Assembly: GCA_019419995.1 (NCBI GenBank)
Contig: JAHZHZ010000008.1
Location: 25,291 to 89,290, forward strand
Source of the DNA: Clostridiales bacterium
Lineage (GTDB): Bacteria; Bacillota; Clostridia; Christensenellales; Aristaeellaceae
Length of the DNA stretch: 64,000 nucleotides
Direction: 5' to 3'
Shown here: positions 1 to 6,920 of the stretch, in pieces
Position numbering within the stretch: position 1 is the first letter of the stretch
Layout of the letters: the number at the start of each line of letters is the position of its first letter
Program-made: the position numbers and the translations under genes
The notes under the pieces: model-generated
The model's database searches: none
Seen by the model: the letters and a program-made list of their open reading frames with translations, nothing else
Told to the model about the DNA's origin: nothing

Positions 1-407
1 CCCGGGCTTTGGCGAAGGCCATTGCCGGGGTGGAAGGCGTGCAACCCCCCGTAGGTTCGCTGGATATCACTTTTTACAGGGACGACTTGACCCATCTGTC
101 CACAGATCCGGAGATTCGCCATGCGGATGTTCCCTTTGATGTGGAAGGCCGCACGGTGGTATTGGTGGATGATGTACTCTATACCGGACGAACGGCCCGG
201 GCGGCCATGGAAGCATTGATGGATTTGGGCCGTCCAAGGCGCATTCAACTGGCGGTATTGGTGGATCGAGGCCATCGGGAATTGCCCATACGGGCAGATT
301 TTGCCGGCAAGAATATTCCCACGGCGCAAACTGAATTTGTGCGAGTGGGCATGCCGGAGTTTGACGGAGAAACCAGCGTTTGGCTCTATGGGCCCCAGAC
401 GGAATAA
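1..407 (+). CDS. pyrR: PyrR, bifunctional pyr operon regulator / uracil phosphoribosyltransferase (5' truncated by window edge)
   Basis: This is the C-terminal three quarters of PyrR. The protein binds pyr mRNA leaders when UMP or UTP is abundant and has uracil phosphoribosyltransferase activity. The PRPP-binding loop VVLVDDVLYTGRTARAAM (about residues 55-72 of the visible part) is the family signature, and the VDRGHRELPIRADFAGKN block that follows is also typical. The frame is open from base 3, so the true start lies upstream; the TTG at base 9 is only an internal codon. A perfect 12-bp hairpin follows the stop. The next gene, convergent, is a uracil permease whose leader carries a PyrR-like site, so regulator and target sit side by side. 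Confidence 0.95.
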   Translation, partial: RALAKAIAGVEGVQPPVGSLDITFYRDDLTHLSTDPEIRHADVPFDVEGRTVVLVDDVLYTGRTARAAMEALMDLGRPRRIQLAVLVDRGHRELPIRADFAGKNIPTAQTEFVRVGMPEFDGETSVWLYGPQTE

Positions 408-423
408 AGCGCTGTACAGACAG

Positions 424-452
424 AGCGCCGGGCTTTTAATAAGCCCGGCGCT
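424..452. terminator. Bidirectional hairpin between pyrR and the uracil permease
   Basis: A perfect 12-bp inverted repeat (424-435 with 441-452) with a 5-nt loop lies between two convergent stop codons. The U-tract is weak on both sides, so it probably serves both directions only partly. Confidence 0.75.
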
Positions 453-470
453 CATTCCGTTTAAGGGATG

Positions 471-1808
471 TTATTGATTTTCTTCGCTCTTATCACGTCT
501 GTTGAACAGCACGTTTACTACGATACCCAGGATCAGGGCAGTGGCGATGGCACTGATGGTCACCGGACCCAGACGGAGTTCCAGACCGCCGATGCCGCAA
601 ACCAGAATGGCTGCTACAACAAACAGGTTGCGGTTATCTCCCAAATCCACATGTTGTACCATTTTCAGGCCACTGACGGCAATGAAGCCGTAGAGAGCAA
701 TGCAGACACCGCCCACAATGCAGGTAGGAATTGAATTAACGAAGGCCACGAAGGGATCAAAGAAGGAGAGAATAATGCAGTAAATAGCGGTGATGAAGAT
801 TGTGCTTACTGAGGCATTTCCGGTAATGGCTACGCAACCCACAGATTCACCATAGCTGGTGTTGGGGCAGCCACCAAAGAAAGATCCCACGATGGAACCC
901 ACGCCGTCGCCGATCAAGGAACGATGTAGGCCAGGATCGGTGATCAGATCGCGGTTGATGATGGTGCTCAAATTCTTGTGGTCAGCGATGTGTTCAGCCA
1001 GAGTAACAAAAGCCACAGGGGCAAAGAGCATGAACAGATTCAGAATGTCACTGAAGGCCTTGATGTTGGCGGCGCCTTCCCGAAAGATGCCCAGGAAAGT
1101 AAACTCCGGCACATGGATCAAACCGATGCCCTCAAAGGCTGCCAGATTAATGATCTGAAGGGAGGGAATGTTAGCCGAGTTGCCGATCAGCGTCAGGATC
1201 AGGCCGACTACATAGGCAGAGAGAATGCCCACAATGAAGGGAATCATGCGCAATCCCTTCTTGCCCTTGACGGAAGCCCAAACGGTGCAGAGGAAAGCAA
1301 AGATACCCAACAGGATGTGAACCAGGCTGTAAGCTTCCGCTCCAGCGTTGGTGTTGGTGAGGTTGGTTACAGCGCTGCCGCACAGGGATAGACCGATCAA
1401 TGCGACGGTGGGGCCAATAACCACCGGGGGCAGCAGGCGGTTGACCCATGCGGAACCCGTCTTAGATATGATCAAGGCAATGATCGTGTATACCAGTCCA
1501 GCAAATATGGCGCCCAGGAAGATACCCAGATAGCCGAAGGCGGTGGCGCCTACCAAAGGGGAGATAAAGGCGAAGGAGCTGCCCAGGAATACGGGGCTCT
1601 TTTTGCGGGTAGCAAATAGATAAAACAGGGTGCCAAATCCCGCGCCGCACAGTGCTGCCGGCTGGCTCATATAGTTTGTGCCGCTGGATGAATTTACCAG
1701 GGCAGGTACCAGCAATGTGGCCGCCATAATGGCCAACACCTGCTGGAAGGCGTAGACGAGGTTTTGTCTGATGGGCGGCTTTTGATTGACGTCATAGACC
1801 AGTTTCAT
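471..1808 (-). CDS. uraA: Uracil/xanthine permease (NCS2 family, UraA/PyrP-like)
   Basis: This is a 445-residue polytopic membrane protein of the nucleobase:cation symporter-2 family, taking up uracil across the cytoplasmic membrane. It begins with a short cytoplasmic stretch (KLVYDVNQKPPIRQNLVYAFQ) followed by about 12-14 hydrophobic segments. The family motif KSPVFLGSSFAFI is near residue 70 and AEHIADHKNLS is mid-protein. The start at 1808 is chosen because GGAGGG precedes it by about six bases; the frame stays open upstream to 1892 but that extension runs through the attenuator hairpin. Promoter, PyrR-like site and terminator hairpin upstream imply repression by pyrimidines. UraA is more likely than a purine permease because of this control and the neighbouring pyrR. 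Confidence 0.92.
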   Translation of the reverse strand: MKLVYDVNQKPPIRQNLVYAFQQVLAIMAATLLVPALVNSSSGTNYMSQPAALCGAGFGTLFYLFATRKKSPVFLGSSFAFISPLVGATAFGYLGIFLGAIFAGLVYTIIALIISKTGSAWVNRLLPPVVIGPTVALIGLSLCGSAVTNLTNTNAGAEAYSLVHILLGIFAFLCTVWASVKGKKGLRMIPFIVGILSAYVVGLILTLIGNSANIPSLQIINLAAFEGIGLIHVPEFTFLGIFREGAANIKAFSDILNLFMLFAPVAFVTLAEHIADHKNLSTIINRDLITDPGLHRSLIGDGVGSIVGSFFGGCPNTSYGESVGCVAITGNASVSTIFITAIYCIILSFFDPFVAFVNSIPTCIVGGVCIALYGFIAVSGLKMVQHVDLGDNRNLFVVAAILVCGIGGLELRLGPVTISAIATALILGIVVNVLFNRRDKSEENQ

Positions 1809-1859
1809 ATAAATCCCTCCGTCGCAAGCTTTTGTGTGGAACAGACCTTTAGGCAGGAC

Positions 1860-1884
1860 AAAAAAATTGCCGCACATGGCGGCA
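1860..1884 (-). promoter_or_regulatory. Transcription attenuator (intrinsic terminator) in the uraA leader
   Basis: Read on the minus strand, TGCCGC (1884-1879) and GCGGCA (1873-1868) form a 6-bp stem with a 5-nt loop, followed at once by AAT and a run of Ts down to 1860. It lies about 50 bp before the permease start and inside the transcript, so it can abort transcription unless an antiterminator forms. Confidence 0.8.
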
Positions 1885-1934
1885 GAAAACAATGTAATTG
1901 CACAACAACAAGGGGAAGGTGAGCCTTCGCCTCC

Positions 1935-1958
1935 GGCACTTGTCGGTCTCTCTGTACC
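1935..1958 (-). promoter_or_regulatory. Candidate PyrR-binding loop in the uraA leader
   Basis: On the minus strand the leader reads GGTACAGAGAGACCGACAAG. This matches the PyrR binding consensus ARUCCNGNGAGGYU at most positions, including CAGAGAG, and lies between the promoter and the attenuator as in Bacillus pyr leaders. The match is imperfect (about four differences, one a compensated closing pair), so the assignment rests on position and context as well as sequence. Confidence 0.7.
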
Positions 1959-1980
1959 GCCTTAAAGTCTTCCGGGTGCT

Positions 1981-2009
1981 AAAATACCACGGCAGGGGCT
2001 CGGTGTCAA
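1981..2009 (-). promoter_or_regulatory. Sigma-A promoter of uraA
   Basis: On the minus strand TTGACA (2009-2004) is followed after exactly 17 bases by TATTTT (1986-1981). The resulting leader is roughly 165 nt long and holds the PyrR-like site and the attenuator. Confidence 0.8.
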
Positions 2010-2046
2010 GCCGTTAAGTTTTAATTTTTTGCGCATTCTCATCAGT

Positions 2047-3018
2047 TCAACCGAATTCCAACGCTTCAATTAAATAGGGCCCTTGGGGACCCCCAGAGGG
2101 AGATGTGCGATAGCAAAGGGGATGTACCTGGGCTAAATTGACGCCCAGCATGGAGAAGAGCCCTACGCAGCTGCGTCCCTCCGGAGGAGCGTATTTCATT
2201 TCTACGCACAGATCGCAGCGCTCCCGAATTCCCTGTAGAGGATTGCGGCTGCGCAGGGCAGGAGAGAGGTACCCTTCCGCCTCTGCTTCCAATCCCTCCA
2301 AAGCTGCTTCCACTGCGCATCGAACGGTTTCTTCCGGTGTTCCAGGCCAGCGAGGAGCGCCCTGGGCCCAGGCGGGTTCAGAGGAAATCAGCGACAAACC
2401 TTCTGAAGTCAGCCGCCAGTTTTCTAAGGTTGCATGCCCCACCAGATCTCCCGGAGCGGCTATGGCTCGCACCCGTCCGTCTGGTTCAACATCTAATTGA
2501 CGTGCGTGAAGAAAACCCGTGCGACGTTCAAAATTTTCATCACAGGTCAGCAGATACCGACCTTCAGCACAGTTGCCCGTCAATGCCGCTCCATGGGGTA
2601 CGCTTGCGAGCTCCGGAAGACTTGCACCCTCCGGAAGAACTCCTAAATCCCGTCCATCACATAGCAGGCGCCCTCCCGGCTCCAGAAGAAAGCTGCGCCC
2701 GCCCAGTTGAATGCTTCGAGTGGGTTCCGTGTGTTCAGGAGGGGCAAATTCTATTTCCGTTACGTTGCCTGGCCAAAGCACCACATTCAAGTTTTCTGTC
2801 TCTTCAACGGAAGCCTGCATGGGTGTGCCAGATGAAAATACCAATCGGCGTGCCAGAGCTTCGCAGCGGTTGTTGAGAGGTTTAAACTCCAGATAGAGCG
2901 CGCCTTGGGGCGCGGTGGGGCGGAACAGGGGTAGCGTGGGGCTCACTTCCCCCGCGAAGCGTCCATTTATGTACAATATTCCCGGGTGAGCTGCGCTCAG
3001 TACCAGCGTCGGCTGCAT
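2047..3018 (-). CDS. Conserved hypothetical protein, 323 aa
   Basis: I do not recognise this protein. It has no signal peptide and no membrane segment. The N-terminal part (HPGILYINGRFAGEVSPTLP) and the middle look like beta-rich modules. The C-terminal third has a helical stretch (EETVRCAVEAALEGLEAEAEGYLSP) followed by ERCDLCVEMKYAPPEGRS and a LGVNLAQVHPLCYRTS stretch. The start has GGAGGA seven bases upstream. It stands alone between uraA and the gerW pair, about 95 bp beyond the end of gerW, and may be read from its own promoter. Base composition is like its neighbours. No function is assigned. Confidence 0.75.
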   Translation of the reverse strand: MQPTLVLSAAHPGILYINGRFAGEVSPTLPLFRPTAPQGALYLEFKPLNNRCEALARRLVFSSGTPMQASVEETENLNVVLWPGNVTEIEFAPPEHTEPTRSIQLGGRSFLLEPGGRLLCDGRDLGVLPEGASLPELASVPHGAALTGNCAEGRYLLTCDENFERRTGFLHARQLDVEPDGRVRAIAAPGDLVGHATLENWRLTSEGLSLISSEPAWAQGAPRWPGTPEETVRCAVEAALEGLEAEAEGYLSPALRSRNPLQGIRERCDLCVEMKYAPPEGRSCVGLFSMLGVNLAQVHPLCYRTSPSGGPQGPYLIEALEFG

Positions 3019-3112
3019 AAAATGTCCTCCAACCGCTCAGACTTCCCTTCAGTATATGCCCGGAGTGTTTGAACATGAGCGGCAGAGGACTTTTTCAATT
3101 TTCAGCGAAAAT

Positions 3113-3556
3113 TCAGGTGCTGGATGTGGGCAATGGTGCGGGTGCGGGCGGCTCAGCTGCCTTTTTACGGTCGTTTTTTGCTTTAAGGAAACGGTATAGC
3201 TCATTCATGAGCTGGGGCGCAAGCTCGATGACTCGATCTGCAGGAGCATAGGGCTGGGCAGGAAGGAGCCGAACCGCACTCTGGTTGGAAACCAGAAAAC
3301 CCATGGGTTCGATGGTTACGCCCGCGCCGGTACCGCCGGCAAAGGGTAAGCGTCCTGCTTCCTCACCGGTAATTTTGTTCTGACAGCGGTATTCGCCGCC
3401 GCCTGCCACAAAGCCGAAACTTACTTGGGATACGGGAATGATTGTGGAGCCATCCTGCGTAATTACAGCTTCTCCAATAACGGTGTTTACATCTACCATG
3501 TCACGTATACTGTCCATGGTACTACTCATGATATTTTCAATGGGATGCTTTTCCAT
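3113..3556 (-). CDS. gerW: GerW family sporulation protein (YtfJ)
   Basis: This 147-residue protein has the full GerW/YtfJ signature: an N-terminal helix HPIENIMSSTMDSIRDMVD, then TVIGEAVITQDGSTIIPVSQVSFGF, a glycine-rich AGGGEY stretch and GGTGAGVTIEPMGFLV. The C-terminus is a variable proline- and alanine-rich tail. In Bacillus the protein is made in the developing spore and is needed for spore resistance or germination; its biochemical role is unknown. The gene overlaps the 3' end of the DUF2953 gene by 20 bp and has AGGAGG seven bases before its ATG, so the two are translated from one transcript. The pair matches the Bacillus ytfI-ytfJ arrangement and supports a spore-forming host. Confidence 0.93.
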   Translation of the reverse strand: MEKHPIENIMSSTMDSIRDMVDVNTVIGEAVITQDGSTIIPVSQVSFGFVAGGGEYRCQNKITGEEAGRLPFAGGTGAGVTIEPMGFLVSNQSAVRLLPAQPYAPADRVIELAPQLMNELYRFLKAKNDRKKAAEPPAPAPLPTSST

Positions 3557-4085
3557 GACTGATCCTCCTGTATGCGTAGTGCCAGACTCCTAGGAGTGCG
3601 GCAAGGATAATATGTCCCGTGCGCAGAGAAATCATACATTGCAGGGTAAAGTCGCTGTGGCCTGAAGAAAAGTCGGGCGTTAGATCAAGATGTACCGCAT
3701 TTGCCGGTACGAAGGGAGAAAGTGCCCCTTCAAGCATATGCGTACAACCACAAATTAGGGCGGTCTGCGAGGCTTTGGACAGAGAAATTTTGCCATGGGC
3801 CTCCAATTGCTCCAGTTTAAGATGACGAAGTAGGTAAAATAGGGCTTTGGCCAGGCTGGGAAGTAGTTTAATTTTTGGTGCAAGAGCAGCTTTGTGTTCT
3901 TTTTTGTAGAGGCTCTTTGAGGCAGCTTTACGACCAGCCATGCGCAGAGCAAAACGGCCTTCAAAAATAGCCACGCCTGTGCCCACGGATGTAGTGCCTG
4001 TCACACGCAATAGCAGGGCAAGTTTGACCGGTATGGCGTTAAAATAAAATAAAAAAGTGGCAATGGCAGCCAGTCCTACGGTCAA
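3537..4085 (-). CDS. ytfI: DUF2953 domain protein (YtfI-like)
   Basis: This is a 182-residue membrane-associated protein of the DUF2953 family. It has one N-terminal hydrophobic segment (LAAIATFLFYFNAIPVKLALLL), a basic middle, and the conserved C-terminal part with DLTPDFSSGHSDFTLQCMISLRTGHIILAALL. The start is TTG at 4085, preceded by GGGAGG at about eight bases. It sits directly upstream of and overlaps gerW, the standard Firmicute pairing, and is presumably part of the same sporulation function. The molecular activity of the family is unknown. Confidence 0.85.
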   Translation of the reverse strand: MTVGLAAIATFLFYFNAIPVKLALLLRVTGTTSVGTGVAIFEGRFALRMAGRKAASKSLYKKEHKAALAPKIKLLPSLAKALFYLLRHLKLEQLEAHGKISLSKASQTALICGCTHMLEGALSPFVPANAVHLDLTPDFSSGHSDFTLQCMISLRTGHIILAALLGVWHYAYRRISHGKASH

Positions 4086-4160
4086 TTATTGCACCTCCCT
4101 GGAAAATGTGAAGACATTTTTTCCAAACTGACGCGAATTATTCATTTTTTTTAAGAGAGA

Positions 4161-4172
4161 GTGTGTTATAAT
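4161..4172 (+). promoter_or_regulatory. Extended -10 promoter of the methyltransferase gene
   Basis: TGTTATAAT (TGN followed by a perfect TATAAT at 4167-4172) lies 45 bp before the start codon. No good -35 box is visible at 17 bp, as is usual for extended -10 promoters. Confidence 0.6.
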
Positions 4173-4216
4173 AGAACATAGACGAATAACCTGATGAAAG
4201 TGGCGGATGCGCTGGC

Positions 4217-4813
4217 ATGACGAATGAACGCGGTTTTCGACTGCTGGAGGCGAAAATACTTGGTTATGAGCTCTCTTTGGAGACCCGTGACGGACTCTTT
4301 TCTCCACAGCGCATTGACCGGGGAACGCTCGCGATGCTTTCGCATGTGGAGATTGCATCAGGTATGCGCATAATGGATCTTGGCTGCGGCTGCGGCGTAG
4401 TTGGCATTGTCGCGGCAAAGATTGCCGGGGAAGAAAATGTTTTCATGTCCGATGTCGATCCGATAGCGGTGGAAACCGCACGGCGGAATGCGGAGCGAAA
4501 TGGAGTGGGCGGCGTGCACATCTATATCTCGGATGGTTTCCGGGATGTGGATGCCAATGGCTTTGACTTGATTCTGTCTAATCCTCCGTATCAGACCGAT
4601 TTTTCGGTGGCAAAGGGATTTATTGAAAAAGGTTTTAACCGATTGAAAATTGGCGGCAGGCTGGTTATGGTGACAAAGCGGCGCGAATGGTACAAAAACA
4701 AGCTGGTGAAAGTCTTCGGGGGTGTACAGATCCTTGAAGCGGACGGCTATTTTGTATTTAGCGCCGAGCGCCGAAGTCTGAAATATGCAGGCAAAGTGCC
4801 CAGACGAAATTAG
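4217..4813 (+). CDS. Class I SAM-dependent methyltransferase, RsmC-like small-domain family (MTS)
   Basis: This 198-residue protein is a single Rossmann-fold methyltransferase of the MTS group (PF05175), which methylates bases or amides in RNA or protein. The SAM-binding motif IMDLGCGCGVVGIVAAK is at about residues 53-70, the acidic loop MSDVDPIAVETARRNAERN follows, and the catalytic ILSNPPYQTD (NPPY) is near residue 117. The NPPY motif points to N-methylation of a nucleic-acid base, as in RsmC, YbxB or TrmN6. The exact substrate cannot be read from sequence. The start at 4217 has only a poor ribosome binding site but is the only in-frame ATG before the conserved N-terminus. It has its own promoter and terminator. 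Confidence 0.85.
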   Translation: MTNERGFRLLEAKILGYELSLETRDGLFSPQRIDRGTLAMLSHVEIASGMRIMDLGCGCGVVGIVAAKIAGEENVFMSDVDPIAVETARRNAERNGVGGVHIYISDGFRDVDANGFDLILSNPPYQTDFSVAKGFIEKGFNRLKIGGRLVMVTKRREWYKNKLVKVFGGVQILEADGYFVFSAERRSLKYAGKVPRRN

Positions 4814-4843
4814 TTTTCGTGCGGGCTGTTTGTCGGGGCCGGG

Positions 4844-4873
4844 GTATGCCCGGCACTGGGCATGCGCTTTTTT
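4844..4873 (+). terminator. Intrinsic terminator after the methyltransferase gene
   Basis: ATGCCC and GGGCAT (4844-4849 with 4858-4863) can pair, followed by GCGC and six Ts at 4868-4873. An overlapping alternative stem GCCGGG/CCCGGC lies just upstream. The remaining bases to the rny start (about 175) show no clear gene or promoter. Confidence 0.6.
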
Positions 4874-5048
4874 CACAGGAAAACAGATTGATTCTTCGGA
4901 CCGGCAGAGCAGCGCAGGGCGTCGCTACTGCCGGCTTCGCTATTATGTGGGATTTTGCATAAAGCGAAAGCGCATGTCATATCTGCGGTAGTAAACCGTT
5001 TAACGAGGGAGATTGAAGAATTAAGGAGAAAGGGAGGCAAAGGCAAAC

Positions 5049-6590
5049 GTGAATTCCATAGTCACAATTGTCATTGCGTTGATTGCGTTGCTGATCGGCG
5101 TGGGAGCCGGCTATTTCTATCGCAAAAATACGATGGAAAAGAAACTTGGCCAAACGGAAGAGTATGCCCGCAATCTGTTGGAAGACGCTACACGCAAGGC
5201 GGAAGATCGAAAAAAAGAGGCCGTGTTGGAGGCTAAGGAAGAAATCATACGGCTTAAGAATGAGCTGGATAAGGAAATTCGGGACCGTCGCAATGAAGTG
5301 ACCCGCATTGAACGCAGGGTCAACCAGCGGGAAGAACAGTTTGACAAAAAGCTGGACAACCTGGAACTCAGGGAAGAACAGCTCAATGAAAAATACAAGG
5401 AGGCAGAACGTCTGGAGGCGGAAGCACAGCAGATGCACAGCCGCCAGCTGCAGGAACTGGAGCGCGTTGCCAGCATGACCAGCGATGAGGCTAAGAATAT
5501 CCTCATTGACCGAGTGCAAAAGGATGCCTATCACGATGCCGCTGTTATGGTTCGGGAAATTGAAGCCCGTGCCAAAGAGGAAGCGGACAAGAAGGCCCGG
5601 GACATTATCTCCATGGCTATTCAGAAGTGCGCGGCGGATCACGTGGCGGAGACGACGGTTTCTGTGGTGGCACTGCCCAATGACGATATGAAGGGCCGTA
5701 TCATCGGCCGTGAAGGTCGCAATATTCGTACTTTGGAAACGGCAACAGGCGTGGATTTGATTATCGATGATACGCCGGAGGCTGTGATTATTTCGGCATT
5801 TGATCCGGTGCGTCGTGAGATTGCGCGAATTGCTCTGGAAAAGCTGATTACCGATGGACGTATTCATCCGGCGCGCATTGAGGAAATGGTAGAAAAGGCT
5901 CGCAAGGATGTGGATAATCAGATTCGCGAGGCTGGCGAACAGGCTATATTTGAAACGAATCTGCATGGTATTCATCCTGAATTGGTAAAACTGCTGGGTC
6001 GCATGAGATACCGCACCAGCTACGGCCAGAATGTGCTTCGCCATTCTATTGAAGTTAGCCATCTGGCAGGTGTAATGGCGGCGGAACTGGGAGCAGACAT
6101 CCAGTTGGCCAAGCGGGCAGGTCTGCTGCACGACATTGGAAAGGCCATTGACCACGAGGTGGAGGGTACCCACGTGACCATTGGCGGCGATTTGTGCAAA
6201 AAGTTCCATGAAAACGAACTGGTGGTCAACGCGGTCATGGCCCATCACAATGATGTGGAGCCTGCCAGCGTGGAGGCTGTGCTGGTACAGGCGGCGGATG
6301 CAATCTCAGCTGCGCGTCCGGGGGCCCGTAGAGAATCTCTGGAAAATTACATCAAGAGGCTGGAGAAGCTGGAATCCATTGCTTATTCCTTCGATGGAGT
6401 GGAAACCTGCTACGCTATTCAGTCTGGACGCGAGGTGCGTATCATTGTCAAGCCCGATGATGTAAACGATGCAGGTACTCTGATTCTGGCCCGGGAGATC
6501 GTCAAGAAAATCGAACGGGAAATGGAGTATCCGGGACAGATCAAAGTCAATGTCATCCGGGAGACCAGGGCAGTGGATTTTGCCAAATAA
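5049..6590 (+). CDS. rny: Ribonuclease Y
   Basis: RNase Y is the membrane-anchored endoribonuclease that starts mRNA decay in Firmicutes. The 513-residue protein shows the full domain order: an N-terminal membrane segment (residues 1-25), a long charged coiled coil (about 30-150), a KH RNA-binding domain with RIIGREGRNIR near 216, and an HD phosphohydrolase domain with GLLHDIGKAIDHE near 358-370 and MAHHNDVEP further on. The metal-binding His-Asp pair is intact. The start is GTG at 5049 with GGGAGG about ten bases before it. A strong terminator follows the stop, so it is a single-gene unit. Confidence 0.97.
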   Translation: MNSIVTIVIALIALLIGVGAGYFYRKNTMEKKLGQTEEYARNLLEDATRKAEDRKKEAVLEAKEEIIRLKNELDKEIRDRRNEVTRIERRVNQREEQFDKKLDNLELREEQLNEKYKEAERLEAEAQQMHSRQLQELERVASMTSDEAKNILIDRVQKDAYHDAAVMVREIEARAKEEADKKARDIISMAIQKCAADHVAETTVSVVALPNDDMKGRIIGREGRNIRTLETATGVDLIIDDTPEAVIISAFDPVRREIARIALEKLITDGRIHPARIEEMVEKARKDVDNQIREAGEQAIFETNLHGIHPELVKLLGRMRYRTSYGQNVLRHSIEVSHLAGVMAAELGADIQLAKRAGLLHDIGKAIDHEVEGTHVTIGGDLCKKFHENELVVNAVMAHHNDVEPASVEAVLVQAADAISAARPGARRESLENYIKRLEKLESIAYSFDGVETCYAIQSGREVRIIVKPDDVNDAGTLILAREIVKKIEREMEYPGQIKVNVIRETRAVDFAK

Positions 6591-6607
6591 AAGGGATAGT
6601 ACTTCGC

Positions 6608-6635
6608 AGCGGCCGCTCTTTAGCGGCCGCTTTTT
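6608..6635 (+). terminator. Intrinsic terminator of rny
   Basis: The 10-bp palindromic arm AGCGGCCGCT is repeated at 6608-6617 and 6622-6631 around a 4-nt loop and runs into a T-tract. Confidence 0.9.
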
Positions 6636-6788
6636 ATGTGCCAACATATTCTGTGGATTTGTTTATATTGGATCTGTGCGAATTTTGAACATTTTCTTGC
6701 AGTTGATGTTTTGCAGGGGGAATGAAATACTTTTGCAGGCAATCTTTTCAGAAGATTGAGGAATTTACCTGGGGATAAGATATTGTGC

Positions 6789-6817
6789 TTGATTTCACTT
6801 TCGTTTTATGGTATAGT
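6789..6817 (+). promoter_or_regulatory. Sigma-A promoter of the MATE exporter gene
   Basis: TTGATT (6789-6794) and TATAGT (6812-6817) are separated by exactly 17 bases. The predicted transcript start is near 6824, giving a leader of about 100 nt. Confidence 0.8.
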
Positions 6818-6818
6818 A

Positions 6819-6888
6819 CGAATGTGCTTTTGGGCACTTCGTTTGATACATTATCGCCAACAAGTGTATGCTTGAAGGCGTTTTTTTT
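6819..6888 (+). promoter_or_regulatory. Structured leader with attenuator terminator upstream of the MATE gene (candidate riboswitch)
   Basis: Two hairpins occupy the leader. The first pairs GTGC (6824-6827) with GCAC (6834-6837), extendable by CGAA/TTCG. The second is an intrinsic terminator: CGCC (6855-6858) with GGCG (6877-6880), an inner CAAG/CTTG stem, and eight Ts at 6881-6888. A competing pairing ATACA (6846-6850) with TGTAT (6865-6869) would break the terminator. The coding region starts 32 bp after the T-tract, so this hairpin must be bypassed for expression. Guanidine-IV (mepA) riboswitches are short two-hairpin RNAs found before MATE exporters; whether this RNA fits that consensus is not established here. 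Confidence 0.65.
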
Positions 6889-6920
6889 GCGATCCAGACT
6901 CAAAGGGAGGAAATGTTGTT

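Larger units (their letters stand above)
6641..6920 (+). other. Non-coding stretch between rny and the MATE gene
   Basis: This stretch follows the rny terminator. The first 140 bases are AT-rich with nothing I recognise. The last 130 bases hold a promoter, two hairpins and the ribosome binding site of the MATE gene, described separately. No convincing small gene is present. Confidence 0.7.

Noticed and set aside
4977..6248. Long minus-strand open frame (423 codons) opposite rny
   Set aside because: It is the antisense of a conserved RNase Y gene, has no ribosome binding site and no recognisable domain.
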